Assembly (NCBI GenBank): GCA_028671895.1
Contig: JAPMAC010000231.1
Span: forward strand, 5,048,001-5,112,000
Length of the DNA stretch: 64,000 nt
Direction: 5' to 3'
Source: Oenanthe sinensis
Lineage: Eukaryota > Streptophyta > Magnoliopsida > Apiales > Apiaceae
Made by a program: the position numbers and the translations under genes. Below the pieces are notes generated by a model. It searched no databases. It was not told the origin of the DNA and worked only from the letters and a program-made list of their open reading frames with translations. This document shows, piece by piece, positions 1 through 11,690 of this stretch (within the stretch, counting starts at the first letter, position 1; each line of letters begins with the position of its first letter).

Positions 1-525
1 TTGAAGAACTAATCCGAATCATTTGAAAAGTTCAAAGACTATAAAGATGAAGTAGAAAATATCAAAGAAAAGTTTTTTTGATAGGAGAGATCACACCTTG
101 TTGGACATGGTGCGATCAATGTTGAGTCAATGAATCTTCCAATTAGTTTCTGGGGTTGCACCCTGGAAACGGCTTCACATACACTTAACTGTGTTCCTAC
201 TAAATTGGTTCAAAAGACTCCTTATGAGATATGGACTGAGCAACGTCACAGCATGTCATTTATAAAATTTGGGGATGTGAAGCGTTTGTGAAACGTCTAA
301 TCTCTGACAAGCTAGGACCAAAATCAGATAAATGTAATTTTGTGGAATACCCAACTGAAACAAGGGGTTATTCTTTCTATAATCCTTCCGAGAACAAAGT
401 GTTTGTTTCTCGAACTGCTGAGAGACAGTGGGAGGATAATAGATCTCAATGAAGTTTGAGACCCACATGATAACGTTGAACCAGTGGAGGAACCTGAGTA
501 GAATGTACAAGAAAAATAATACTGC
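1..525 (+). pseudogene. Integrase C-terminal fragment of A1
   Basis: Translation in changing frames gives the copia integrase C-terminal region: a FEKFKDYKDEVEN stretch, then HTLLDMVRSMLSQ, TPYEIWTEQRHSMSF, and a segment resembling 'FYNPSENKVFV'. Between ENIKEK (about 73) and the HTLLDM segment (about 95) the stretch that normally carries the second Asp and the Glu of the DDE site is missing, so the enzyme cannot be active. Stops follow at about 290 and later. The same deletion is present in A2 near 14940. Confidence 0.8.
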
Positions 526-594
526 TCAAGAACCACAGGTGTTCGTAGGTTTAGTAGGATTCGCCATGAGCCCGAGAGATAATATGGATTTCTC

Positions 595-1380
595 TTGACT
601 CAAGATGGTGATGTGATGCTTGTGGATGAAGATGAGCCTCTCACCTACCTAGATACTATAAACACTCCAGATTCTAAGAGATGGTTGGATGCCATTAAAT
701 CTGAGATGGAATCCATGTATACTAATCAAGTATGGACTTTGGTTGATCCACCTGAAGGGGTAAAACCTATAGGGTGCAAGTGGGTTTTCAAGAAGAAGAC
801 CGACATGGATGCTAATGTACAGACCTATAAGGCACGATTGGTGGCAAAAGGTTTCAAGAAAATTCATGGTATTGACTATGATGAGACCTTTTCACCAGTT
901 GTTATGGTCATGTCCATCAGGATTTTGCTTGCTATAGCTGCTTACTATGACTATGAAATCTGGCAAATAGATGTCAAAACCGCTTTCTTAAATGAGAGCC
1001 TTGAAGAAGATATGGATGTGTACATGACACACCCTAAGGGTTTTGTTGATCTAAAGGATGCTGGAAATGTATGTAAGTTACGTCGATCCATTTATGGATT
1101 AAAGCAGGCCTCGAGGAGATGGAACATTTGTTTTCATGAAACAGTCAAAAAAGAGTTTGACTTTATTCAGAATGAAGATGACACTTGTGTTTACAAGAAG
1201 TTTAGTGGGAGCCATGTGGCATTCCTAGTATTATATGTTGATGATATATTACTAATAGGGAATGACATTCCTTCTCTACAGACTGTGAAGACTTGGTTGA
1301 GAAATAATTTCTCAATGAAAGACTTAGGCGATGTGACATATATATTAGGGATCGAGATCTATAGAGATATATCAAGGTGA
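595..1380 (+). CDS. Reverse transcriptase domain of A1 (broken polyprotein piece)
   Basis: An open stretch of 261 codons covering most of the copia reverse transcriptase. It has the GCKWVFKKK entry motif, QIDVKTAFLN with the first catalytic Asp, SIYGLKQAS, and LYVDDILLIG with the catalytic Asp pair. The frame opens after a TAA at 580-582 and begins with TTG, so 595 is a frame boundary and not a real start; the natural product is a gag-pol polyprotein. It ends at TGA 1378-1380, and TAG 1396-1398 follows in the same frame. Both sit where relatives have CGA and CAG, consistent with C-to-T decay. A two-codon duplication (EEDMDVYM) is shared with A2. Confidence 0.85.
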   Translation: MTQDGDVMLVDEDEPLTYLDTINTPDSKRWLDAIKSEMESMYTNQVWTLVDPPEGVKPIGCKWVFKKKTDMDANVQTYKARLVAKGFKKIHGIDYDETFSPVVMVMSIRILLAIAAYYDYEIWQIDVKTAFLNESLEEDMDVYMTHPKGFVDLKDAGNVCKLRRSIYGLKQASRRWNICFHETVKKEFDFIQNEDDTCVYKKFSGSHVAFLVLYVDDILLIGNDIPSLQTVKTWLRNNFSMKDLGDVTYILGIEIYRDISR

Positions 1381-1880
1381 TTGATCGGCCTAATTTAGAG
1401 TACATACATTGACAAAGTTTTGCATCGATTTCAAATGCAAAGAGACTAAAATGGATATGTCCCAATGTCTCATGGGATAGTGATCTCAAAATAAAATTTG
1501 TCCTAAATCATTGGATGATAGGGACTGCATGAGTAAAATTCCATATGCGTCAGCAATTGGTTTTATAATGTATGCAATGATATGTACTTGTCCTAATGTC
1601 TCGTATGCTTTAACCATGATGAGTAGATACCGATCTAATCCAGGTGAAGGTCACTAGACGACAGTCAAGAATATTCTTAAGTACTTAAAGAGGACTAAAG
1701 ATTCATTCTTGTTATATGGAGGAGATGTGAAGCTAGTTGTAAGAGGTTTCAGTGATACTGGTTTCTAGACAGATAACGATAATTTAATGTTTCTGTCTGG
1801 CTTTGTGTTTTATTGAGATGTTGTATGCTGGAATGGTTCACAGCAAAGACAAATGTTGATTTTATAATAGAACCTGAGTA
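1381..1880 (+). pseudogene. RT thumb and RNase H N-terminal remnant of A1
   Basis: Continuing the RT frame with stops gives STYIDKVLHRF, then in shifting frames IPYASAIG, SYALTMMSRY, NILKYLKRTKDS and LLYGGDVKLVV. These are the usual copia segments between the YVDD box and RNase H. Several stops and frameshifts show that it is decayed. Confidence 0.75.
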
Positions 1881-1882
1881 TA

Positions 1883-2095
1883 TTGATGCTTGTGAAGCAG
1901 CCAAGGAGGCTGTTTGGGCATGTACTTAGGAGATATCACCTAATTAATGAGATTAATGATCAAGGAGATATACATATATGTAAAGTGCATACTAATAATA
2001 ATATTGCAGACCCACTGACTAAGGCTTTGTCGCAGCAGAAGCATGAAAGTCACACTAGTTCCATGAGTATTGGATACTTGGGTAATTGGCTCTAG
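1883..2095 (+). pseudogene. RNase H C-terminal end of A1
   Basis: Encodes the RNase H end with RRYHLINEINDQGDIHICKV, then NNIADPLTKAL and IGYLGNWL, which close copia pol proteins. In another frame just upstream the text runs EAAKEAVWA and jumps straight to LRRYHLI. The usual 40-50 residues between these points (RKFVSEL to SKHI) are deleted. The polypurine tract follows 4 bp after the end. Confidence 0.75.
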
Positions 2096-2097
2096 TG

Positions 2098-2109
2098 CAA
2101 GTGGGAGAT
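2098..2109 (+). other. Polypurine tract of A1
   Basis: Purine-rich GCAAGTGGGAGAT lies immediately before the TG that opens the 3' LTR. It is the plus-strand primer site for reverse transcription. Confidence 0.75.
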
Positions 2110-3656
2110 TGTTAGTAATTGTGCTCTAGAGACAATACTTTTTATATTTTAAGGAAAATATTTATTATTAAGGATTATGTTTTATTGATTATTATTTATT
2201 TATTATGTTTTATTTACTGCGTAATAAATTGAAAGCATAATAAATGTCCTTGGAATTTTGATACGTATTATATATCTTTAAGTATGTGACTTAAAAATGA
2301 GATTATATGAATAGTATCTTATTCCTAAAATTCCCTAGTCGAGTATTATTATTTAAGGACAATAATAATGCACAAAGACTAGTATGTTTCTTGACAGATG
2401 ATCACATCTCATTGGTCATAGGTATGGGGATACTAAAGTCAAGAACATAAGTGCATGTATCAATGCATGGCACTGGAATGACCCGCCGTGAGATTCTACA
2501 TGTTAAGTAAGTGTCATAAGTAATTCTCACTGTGATAATGGTGTAATGATCCTTAGACCTGAAATCATTATATTTATATACGAGAATTAATATACTTTGA
2601 TTACATTAAAAGTTACCTTTGACCGGGTGATGATAAAAGTGGACATTGGGTATATTATGAATCGTATGAGAAATATGAATGATCTAGATGGGATTTAATC
2701 CTCCTAATTTTAGGAGTGATATTATTGGCCTCTTGTTTGAGTGAGACTATGAAATGCACGGCCGTGCTCAAATGTTGATTTGATTTTAATAGTCTACTCA
2801 TCGATCAAGAAAATAAAGATTAAATTATGAAGAGGACGACACGAGACATGCCTTGAGTTTAATCTATAATATCAAGATTAAAGGGATTATATTACATGGA
2901 ACATTATTCACGAAAGGCTTAATCGAATCACCGATTTATTATTATTACTTGGGTAGCAATGATGTATTACTAGATGTCGCTCATTGTTTACAATTTTAAT
3001 TACATAATAAAATTGTTGCCAACGTAATAATAACCTACAGGGTCACACACAAAGAACGCTTGAAGGGGATATAATTTAAATTATGAATTTAAATTAAATA
3101 AGTAATTTATTTTATTTATGATATTAATTAAGTATGACTTAATTAATTATATAAATAGAATAAATGAATTACTTAAACTAATTCCAAAATTAATAATTAA
3201 TTAATTAAGTGAGACTTAATTAAATAATTTAGAATTTTGGATTAGTATTAATTATAATTGGATTATAATTAGAAAACTTATTCCTCTCTCTATATAATCT
3301 CTTTATGGGCTGATTTAATAAAAGAGAGATTTAAAAAAAAAAAATCCTAGCCGCTCTGAGAGAGGAGGAAGATAGAGAGAGAAGAAGTTTTCGGGTGCTA
3401 GTACACATCAATCCTTCATGAAAAGTGTTCGTGTGGATACCGTAGAGCGTAGATCGCGAGAGCGGGATACGTGGTGATTAAACAAGCTTTGGACCTCCAT
3501 TAATCTTCCATTAATGAACTGTTAAAGCTTCTAAAGGTATTTATTCTTTATCTCCGAATTAAATGTTTTGTTTTCGCATGGATCCTGCGGAGGGTTTTGC
3601 TATTTTGATTTATTTTTTACGTTTATTCCGCTGCGTTTGTGTCACGAAACCCTTCA
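2110..3656 (+). mobile_element. 3' LTR of A1 (1.55 kb)
   Basis: Begins TGTTAGTAATTGTG and ends GAAACCCTTCA. Matching copies lie at 9262 (partial), 10171-11675 and, reversed, 19451-20926. A TATA-like TATATAAT lies near 3290, and a CT-rich leader follows. The end is fixed by A2, where the same LTR end is followed by a primer binding site. A TSD partner lies outside the window. Confidence 0.9.
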
Positions 3657-4950
3657 AAAATAACAGAAGCACAATTTCTTGCATCTTGAAATTATTGATA
3701 AATATCGAATAATTGGTATCAGTGTGCAATTAATTGTGATATGCTTATTGTTCTACTAAATAATTGCCATGTATAGTTTTTATAAATGCATGTGATTGGC
3801 AATTGCTTAGTACAGCATAAGTATTTAATTTATTTTGGTTTATTTAAATCATGATGATATAAAACAATTCAATGAAATATCTGTTCCATGATTTAAGTAA
3901 ATTAAAATAAATTCGCAGCATAATTATTTGTAGTACAAGTATTATCTTTTGTTATTTTGTGATAACTGAATAATATTTTATTGCAAAATAATTGTGATAT
4001 ATTTAGTTTTCTTTCTTTGACTGGTTTATGATCCTGAATGTATTTAAAAGAAATTTTTTGTCTATTTCTTTTTCAAAATGTTTTATTCAAAGATACATTC
4101 ATTTTCTCTATCAGTTTTAATTAAGAAAACTTAAGAATTCTTTTTCAAAACCTCTCTTTTGAAAAACTTTTCTTAAGGATAATCTTTCTATTCTCTCGAA
4201 ACTTTATTCCCTCCCAAAAGCTTGTTTTAAATGTTTTATCTTTAAAAGCTTTTTCTTTTCTTTTTTAAAAAAAAAACATTGTTTTAACTTCGAGGTACCA
4301 ATCACTTGTAAAATGATTTGTTTTTAACTACTTGTTTCAGTGTATGTCTCACATTGATTCATAGTACCAAAACAGTGATTGTTGCTTTGAAGGCCTAGTA
4401 CTGTAATGTTAAGCATACATTCAACCCCAATTGTCATGTTTTGATTTTAAGTCGGGGACATTATCAGGCAGACGAAAATGATGTAAATCATAATTGAATT
4501 ATGAGTCGGAAAATCATTCTCTTCTATCTGATAAGGATGTTTTGCAAAACTGTTTTCAAAACATACAGTGCTTAGGTTTAATGGAAAAGAGTCATTTTAT
4601 TGAGATACAATTTGGTAGAAGAGTTGAATTCCTTATTTGTTGTAAATTCCCGCATTTTATTATGGGAAGTTTGCCTTATAAGAAATTCATAGTGATAGAA
4701 TTTTTCTCTGATACTCCCGCGTTTTATTATGGGATAAGTATCTTAAAGAAAATTTTTATTAGTGTCATGCTCTTAAATGATTAATTTTTTTTTCGATCTG
4801 ACAAAACTCTTTTATTAAAAGTGTTTTAATGCAATCCCTTTACCATTCCTCTTTATATTTTTATTTTTATTTTCTCATTGAGATGAAAAATATATTTTGG
4901 AATGTTAAAGTGATTATGTTTTTATCTTATTTAAATTGATTTTATCTGTT
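3657..4950 (+). other. T-rich spacer of Sirevirus remnant B
   Basis: About 1.3 kb of T-rich DNA without convincing coding sequence. A PBS-like ATTGGTATCAGTG lies at about 3713-3725, but no recognisable LTR end precedes it. A 96-codon open stretch at 4494-4784 has no recognisable domain. The spacer ends in a polypyrimidine run and TTTATCTGTTTAG, followed by CCCCCAGTGGCTATAG. That reads like a 3' splice site, and the same arrangement recurs near 41189. Confidence 0.5.
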
Positions 4951-5800
4951 TAGCCCCCAGTGGCTATAGTAGCTGGCCAAGAGGTTGAAAACCCATCAAT
5001 CTCTGACCCAGGCCTTAATACCAAACACTCATTTCATCCACTTCCATATATTAACCCTTGGAGTTATAAGGAACATATGTTTGTTAGAGGTTGATAAGGG
5101 AGAAATAAGGATGAAGTCGGAAGTGCACCCATAGCTCTACCTCCAGCGAAGTAAAGAAGTATATAAACTGAGGTATCTGTAAGCTCATCTGTATTTTCTC
5201 AAAAAGATGCAGAGCTGAAAAGGCAATAAAACTGTCTCTGGAATCATTCTCTCAACAGGGTGAGTCCATTGAAATTCGCTCGTCAGCCAGAGCATCTTGT
5301 AATGAGTCAAGCACACCACTGGCATTCACGCTGATGGTAAGCCTAAACAGATATATTTTAGGGACACATTGCAAGACGTGCACAGTGTGAGGTATAGGCA
5401 TGTTAACAAAACACCCGTCATTGGGTTACGAGGGAAACATAGACTCTAAATTGCCATTCATTACATTGTCTACTACGTTGACCCTCCTGGAAGGAACATT
5501 TCCAGATCCTGAAAAGGAATGTCCACCTCCCGTTTACGGAGAAGGTGTGAGGCAACTCCTTGATAGAACAAGGCAGGATTCCCAAAAAGATTTTAAAATC
5601 TTGGGATAACCCATCTCAAAGAGGTGAGGCTCCACTAGACAGTGATTTAGCAATTGCTATTGAGTCTGGTGTGGGACAGTGCTTATGCATGAAAGATCAA
5701 AAACACCTCTACGAGGCAATTCTCCACTCGAGAGTGATTCAGTTTATATTGATGAATCAGGTGATGAGAATATGAATGAATTGACGGATTTCACTTGCAG
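4951..5800 (+). pseudogene. Env-like gene tail remnant of Sirevirus B
   Basis: Decayed sequence related to 41189-41900 and, in part, to 36200-36350 of element H: shared 'CAGTGGCTATA', an ATAGCTCTACCTCC segment matching ATAGCTCTGTCTCC, and a TCAACAGGGTGA/TCAAACGGGTGA segment. Short frames at 5400-5609 and 5560-5775 are likely pieces. No gag or pol lies between the spacer and this tail, so B is either internally deleted or a non-autonomous form. Confidence 0.5.
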
Positions 5801-6119
5801 GTACAGAAGGTAGGCAGAGTGAAAGTGAGAGAGAGAAACACTTAAGTGAAAGTGAGGGAGAGATACACTTGAGTGAGAGATAGGGAGAGAAAGAGTGAAA
5901 CACTTCTAAGTGCTCGACACTTAAGTGTAAACACTAACAGAACGAAGTATAAGTGAGGAAACCATAAGCCAAACACTTACCCTTGCTACTTGCTACTTCT
6001 GGCAGAAAAGTTACTATTTTTTCCCGATCAACGACAGACGAGAACCTTCTTTGGGAGACAAACCATCTAAAATTTGGACCTAACAATTGGTATTAACAAT
6101 TGGTATCTTCAAAAGTGGG

Positions 6120-6921
6120 CCATTGGAGGATTCCTCAACTAAGGGGGAGAATTTATAGTGTTATAGTTATAACAAGAAAAAGGATAAAGAGGGAGAAGTT
6201 ATAATGTTATAGCTATAACAAGAAAAAGAAGAAGTTAATAAGTCTTATCTTCGTATCCTTCGGAAGAGTTAAGAGTTAATATCCTTAGGTTTCGTATCCT
6301 GAATCCTGGAAGATTCTTGGAGAAAGGGGTTCGTATCCTTGGGAGAAGTTAATATCCTTAGGGGGAGATTTTGGACAAGAAAAAGAAAATCTTATCTTCT
6401 GGTCCTGAGGGGAAACAACAGAAATATGGGAGAATCAAGAAGCTGTACCCTATACTTGAAAGGAGTTGTCAGAAGAGGATTCCTAATCTAAGTGGGAAGA
6501 ACAGAAATGACTATTCCATTAATTTTCTAAAGGGAGAAGAAGAATAAGAAGGAGAATCATATTCGCAGGGGGAGAACATTATTTGAGCTATGTTGAGTAT
6601 TGGTTGAAGACATACCCAGGAATTGATTCTTATGAAGCTCTGTTCATGATAAGTTCTTTAAGTTCAAACTGAAGGATTTTGAAACGGAGAAAGCTCAAAC
6701 AGACAGAAATGAAAATGATACAATTTAAATATCAGTTCAGCGTCAGAGGAACAAGCATCTTTCGTTTCAGTCACACAAGAATTCTGGAAATGCAATATTT
6801 GATCCAGAAAAACCAGTAGCATTATTTAAAAGTCTCGGACACTCTTTTTCTAGTTGTTAGTTGAGTTATCCTCCCTAGGTTATTTGTTTGCTAAAAGTTT
6901 AACAATCAAATAGGGGGAGAT
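6120..6921 (+). repeat. Repeated polypurine-tract region before LTR B
   Basis: Several purine blocks of the form AAGGGGGAGAA/T occur, including about 6140, 6362 and 6567, and the terminal AAATAGGGGGAGAT at 6908-6921. A duplicated 'GTTATAACAAGAAAAAG' unit lies near 6165 and 6210. Multiple PPT copies upstream of the 3' LTR are a known Sirevirus hallmark. The last copy directly abuts the LTR and is the likely functional one. Confidence 0.65.
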
Positions 6922-8381
6922 TGTTGGAAATGACGAAGCTGTATAAATAGTAATCGTGATAACTCAACACTAGAACAGGACAAGTAAATAATATTACGAT
7001 TACATAGAAATCAGCAAGACATGAAGACAAGGCAAATACAGTGAATCAAGACATTAGAAGAAGTTTTGAAGTCTACTACAGGTCACTGAAAGAAGTTCAT
7101 TTATATGTTCATGCCTCAGTGAAGAATAATGTTTAAAGACTTTCAGGGTTTCAGAAGTGTTGAAGATTCAGTATAGCAGTGCCACTGAAAGATTTCAGTG
7201 TAACAGCATTGATTGAAGATAGACAGTGTTTGAAGCATAGGAATCTAGAAGAATTGAAGACATGGTAAAGACAAAGGTTAAAGAAGACAGCTACAGTCTT
7301 GAAGTTATACTCACTGACAATCAGTGAAGAACAGAGAATGAAGTATTCAAGATTGTAGTAGTAATGAAGACGTTGTCGAAGTACCAGAAAAGATTCTAGT
7401 GAAGTTACATTGTTTATTGACAGTAAATGTTCGAACCACTTATTGGGAAGCCACATTACCAATTGAACATGGTAATCTATTCAGAAGCAAGAACCCTATC
7501 AAGACTAGTCACTTATGAACCAGACCGTTGCATCAAGTGTCAGGACATTGATAGCAAGTTTATGTCAGTAGTAGAGATCCATGTTCAAGAGCTTGTTGAA
7601 GAATATTGAAGAAGCTAGGGAAACTTGCTCATAAAGGTCAATCCACAATTAGTCACTAAAGAAAGTCAACATTCGATGAGTGCATATTTGCTAAAGCAAA
7701 TGTTGATCCACAGCAGATCGAGATGCGGGTCGAGATTTATAATTAAAGATAAATATTGCAAAGGCAAATCTCGATCCACGACAGATCGAGATCGAGATTC
7801 TCACAGATCGAGATCGAGATTCTCACAGATCGAGATCGAGATCGAGATTCTCACAGATCGAGATCGAGATTTTCACAGATCGAGATCGAGATGGGTCCAG
7901 GCCGAGATCGAGATGCAGGTCGATATGTAGCATTTAATGTTCAAGGGACAAGTGGCTTATTGTGAACGGTTGATCCAGAGTGGTTGGGAAAGTACTTTTT
8001 GTTGACGAGTCCTGATTGGGCCACGTACACAAAAAGGACAAGATCAAGACTATAGGACATTATAAAAGCAGCACTTTGTTTTATTTGTAATGAGACTTTA
8101 AGTCCATCTCTGTATTGTAACGATAATTTTAAAGAGAGAGCATTTACTGTAAAACAGAAGTGAGAGAGAGGATCGGTTGAATCAAGCTTCAATTGTTGTA
8201 TTTATTGTTCAACTGATCCTGATACTTTTATGAATGTTGTAGCAAACCCTTCAATGAATATAAAGTTATACTCTTGAAATTCTGTGTCATCATTTACTAC
8301 ATGCATATTTGTATATTCTCTCATTACTTTGAAAAAGTTGTATTCACCCCCCCCCCCTCTACAACACATTTGGACCTAACA
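6922..8381 (+). mobile_element. 3' LTR of Sirevirus B (1.46 kb)
   Basis: Starts TGTTGGAAATGACG right after the PPT and ends GGACCTAACA. A TATA box (TATAAAAG) lies near 8060. An 11-C run at 8347-8357, about 25 bp from the end, is the local version of the C-tract found in all Sirevirus LTR ends here. No second copy is in the window; the 5' LTR is either outside it or removed. Open frames inside it are not genes. Confidence 0.85.
7711..7925 (+). repeat. U3 tandem array of GATCGAGAT units in LTR B
   Basis: Tandem copies of CAGATCGAGATCGAGATTCT with small variations (GATTCTCACA, GATTTTCACA), upstream of the TATA box near 8060. It occupies the same place as the unrelated arrays in LTRs C, D, E and F, so it is a candidate enhancer or silencing target. 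The two frames open through it only reflect the repeat. Confidence 0.85.
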
Positions 8382-9261
8382 GACTTTCATTCACTTGAAT
8401 TCTGTATAGAAGGATTGTGTGAGGCATGTCAAAAGGGAAAAATGAAGAGGTCTTGTTACAAGAGTAAAGAAATCACTTCAATCACAAAGCCTCTACAATT
8501 AATTCATATGGATTTGTTTGGACCATTAAATGTCATATCAATGTCCAAGAAGAGATATGCACTTGTCATGGTTGATGATTTTTCCAAATACACATGGGTG
8601 GATTTCTTGCACTCAAAAGATGAAGCTCATGGGCTTATCATTGAAAATCTAAGGAGACTGAATAAAGGCCTAACACCTGTTTTGGCTATGAGGAGTGACA
8701 ATGGAACAGAATTCAGAAATTCTGCATTGAGTTAATTATGTAAAGAAAATGGAATTACTCACCAATTCTCAGGTCCAAGAACTCCACAAAAAATGGAATT
8801 GTTGAGACAAAAAATAGAAATTTTATTGAAGCTGCAAGAACCATGTTAGTAGAAGCAGTCTACCAACTATTTTTTGGGCTGAAGCTGTCAGGACTGCATG
8901 TTTCACCCAAAACAGAACACTCATCACAAAACCAGTTAGAAAGACTCATTATCATATCATGACAAACAAAAGATCATCTGTCAAATATATGCATGTGTTT
9001 GGAGAAAAGTTTTTTATCCTTAAAGATGATGCTGATCATCTTGAAAATTTGAAGCCAAAATATATGAAGGAATTTTTATAAGGTACTCCTTGTACAAGAT
9101 TGTCTATAGAGTATATGTGATTGATCAACAGAAAGTGATGGAAAACACAAATGTGACTTTTGATGACTTCAAGTTTCCTGCCATGAGTCTTGAACACGAA
9201 AACTGTGACACCTTGAGATTTGAAAATGAAGTGGAAATAGAAGCATCTGAAAGCAAGAAAG
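8382..9261 (+). pseudogene. Sirevirus integrase fragment (perhaps element H)
   Basis: Frames at 8382-8735 and 9090-9261 read as Sirevirus integrase: GLCEACQKGKMKRS (zinc-finger cysteines), HMDLFGPLNV with the first Asp, MVDDFSKYTWVDFLHSKDEA, and MRSDNGTEFRN with the second Asp. Further on come a PRTPQ segment and NVTFDDFKFP of the C-terminal end. A stop after 8735 and frameshifts break it. The LTR of B begins its 3' flank here, so B probably inserted into this integrase. The strand and gene order suit the 5' part of H, but that link is inference. Confidence 0.8.
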
Positions 9262-10170
9262 TCCTAGTAATTGTGCCCTAGAGACAATACTTTTATATTT
9301 TAAGAAAAATATTTTATTATTAAGGATTTTGTTTTATTGATTATATTTTATTTATTGCATAATAAATTGAAAGCATAATAAATGTCCTTGGAATTTTGAT
9401 ACGTATTTTATATCTTTAAGTGTGTGACTTAAAAATGAGATTATATGAATAGTATCTTATTTCTAAAAATTCCCTAGTCGAGTATTATTATTCAAGGACA
9501 ATAATAGTGCACAAAGACTAGTATGTTTATTGACAGATGACCACATCTCATTGGTCATAGGTATGGTGATACTAAAGACAAGAACATAAGTGCATGTCTA
9601 AATGCATGACATTGGAATGACCCGTCATGAGATTCTACATGTTAATAAGTGTCATAAGTAATTCTCACTGTGATAATGGTGTAATGATCCTTTGACCTGA
9701 AATCATTATATTTCTATATTAGAATTAATATACTTTGATTAAATTAAAAGTTAACTTTGACCGGGCAATGATAAAAGTGGACATTGGATATATTATGAAT
9801 CGTATGAGAAATATGAATGATCTAGATATGATTTAATCCTCCAAATCTTAGGAGTGATGTTATTGGCCTTTTGTTTGAGTGAGACTATGAAATGCACGAT
9901 CGTGCTCAAATGTTGATTCGATTTTAATAGTTTACTCATCGATAAAGAAAATAAAGATTAAATTATGAAGAGGATGACACGAGACATGCCTTGAGTTTAA
10001 TCTATAATATCCGGATTAAAGAGATTATATTACATGAAACATTATTCACGAAAGGCTTAATCGAATCACTGATTTTATTATTATTACTTGGGTAGCAATG
10101 ATGTATTACTAGATGCCGCTCATTGTTTACAATTTTAATTAGATGTTTAAATTATTACCAACATAATAAT
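9262..10170 (+). mobile_element. Partial Tork-like LTR, copy A4
   Basis: The first 0.9 kb of the A-family LTR, opening TCCTAGTAATTGTG where the intact LTR has TGTTAG. It breaks off at CAACATAATAAT, exactly where A2 begins. In the complete LTRs this point continues AACCTACAGGGTC. The missing rest of A4 is not found to the right of the cluster. Confidence 0.85.
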
Positions 10171-11675
10171 TATTAGTAATTGTGCCCTAGAGACAATAAC
10201 TTTAATATTTTAAAGAAAAATATTTTATTATTAAGGATTATGTTTTATTGATTATTATTTATTTATTATGTTTTATTTACTACATAATAAATTGAAAGCA
10301 TAATAAATATCCTTGGAATTTTGATACGTATTATATATCTTTAAGCATGTGACTTAAAAATGAGATTATATGAATAGTATCTTATTCCTAAAATTCCCTA
10401 ATCGAGTATTATTATATACAGATAATAATAATGCAATAAGACTAGTATGTTTGTTGACAGATGACCACATCTCATTGGTCATATGTATGGTGATACTAAA
10501 GTCAAGAACACAAGTGCATGTCTCAATGAATGGCACCGGAATGACCCGCCCACTATGATAATGATGTAATGATCCTCCAACTTAAATCATTATATTTCTA
10601 TACGAGAATTAATATACTTTGATTACACTAAAAGTTATCTTTAACTGGGTGATGATAAAACTGGACATTGGGTATACTATGAATCGTATGAAAAATATGA
10701 ATGATAGATAAATGATTTAACCTTCCTATTTAGGAGTGATATTATTGGCCTTTTGATTGAGTGAGATTATAAAATGCATGGCAGTGCTCAAATGTTGATT
10801 TGTTTAATAGTCTACTCATTGATCAAGGAAACCCGGATTAAATGTTGAAGAGGATGACACGATACATGCCTCGAGTTTGATCTATAATATAAGGTTAAAG
10901 GGATTATATTACATGGAACATTATTCATGAAAGGCTTAATCAAATCACTGATTTTATTATTATTACTTGGGTAGCAATGATGTATTACTAGATGCCGCAC
11001 ATTGTTTACAATTTTAATTAGATATTAAAATTCTTGTCAACATAATAATAACCTACAGGGTCACACACAAAGAATGCTTGAAGGAGAAATAATTTAAATT
11101 ATGAATTTAAATTATATAAGTAATTTATTTTATTTATGATATTAATTATGTATGACTTAATTAATTATATAAATAGAATAAATTAATTACTTAAATTAAT
11201 TCCAAAATTAGTAATTAATTAATTAAGTGAGACTTAATTAAATAATTTGTAATTTTGGATTAGTATTAATTAAAATTAGATTATAATTAGAAAACTTATT
11301 CATCTCTCTATATAATCTTTTTATGGGCTGATTTAATAGTAAGACACATATTTTTCTAAAACCCTAGCCGTTTTGAGAAAAGAGGAAGATAGAGAGAGAG
11401 AAACAGTTTTCGGGTGCTAGTACACATCAATCTTTCGTGAAAAGTATTCGTGTGGATACCGTAGAGCGTAGATCGCGTGAGCGGGATACGTGGTGATTAA
11501 ATAAGTTTTGGACCTCCATTAATCTTCCATTGATGAACTTTTAAAGCTTTTTAAGGTATTTGTTCTTAATCTCCGAATTAAATCCTTTGTTTTCACATGG
11601 ATCCTACGGAGGGTTTCACTAATTTAATTTATTTTTCGCGTTTATTCCGCTGCGTTTGTGCCTCGAAACCCTTCA
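10171..11675 (+). mobile_element. 5' LTR of A2 (1.5 kb)
   Basis: Complete A-family LTR, beginning TATTAGTAATTG (TG mutated to TA) and ending CGAAACCCTTCA. The end is fixed by the PBS that follows. A TATATAAT box lies near 11310. Similar in length to 2110-3656. Confidence 0.9.
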
Positions 11676-11676
11676 A

Positions 11677-11690
11677 TGGCATCAGAGTTA
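11677..11690 (+). other. Primer binding site of A2 (tRNA-iMet)
   Basis: TGGCATCAGAGTTA one base after the LTR end is a mutated form of TGGTATCAGAGC, the complement of the 3' end of initiator methionine tRNA. Confidence 0.8.

Larger units (their letters stand above)
1..3656 (+). mobile_element. Tork-like Ty1/copia element A1, 3' portion
   Basis: Left-truncated by the window. In order it holds the integrase C-terminal part, reverse transcriptase, a shortened RNase H, a polypurine tract and a complete 3' LTR. The RT wording (GCKWVFKKK, YGLKQAS, LYVDDILLIG) is that of plant Ty1/copia elements of the Tork/Angela/TAR group; the exact lineage is an inference. Stops and frameshifts make it non-functional. 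It abuts Sirevirus B sequence at 3657, so A1 probably inserted into B. Confidence 0.9.

Noticed and set aside
3713..3725. Possible primer binding site ATTGGTATCAGTG
   Set aside because: No LTR end of family B or any other precedes it; may be chance or a relic, so kept only as a note within the spacer.
4494..4784. Open frame of 96 codons as a host gene exon
   Set aside because: No domain, AT-driven composition, an internal near-duplication (CGCATTTTATTATGGG / CGCGTTTTATTATGGG) and its place within the B remnant argue against a host gene.
7625..7965. Ser/Arg/Asp-rich open frames resembling an RS-domain protein
   Set aside because: Produced by the GATCGAGAT tandem array in the LTR of B; no start context and no domain outside the repeat.
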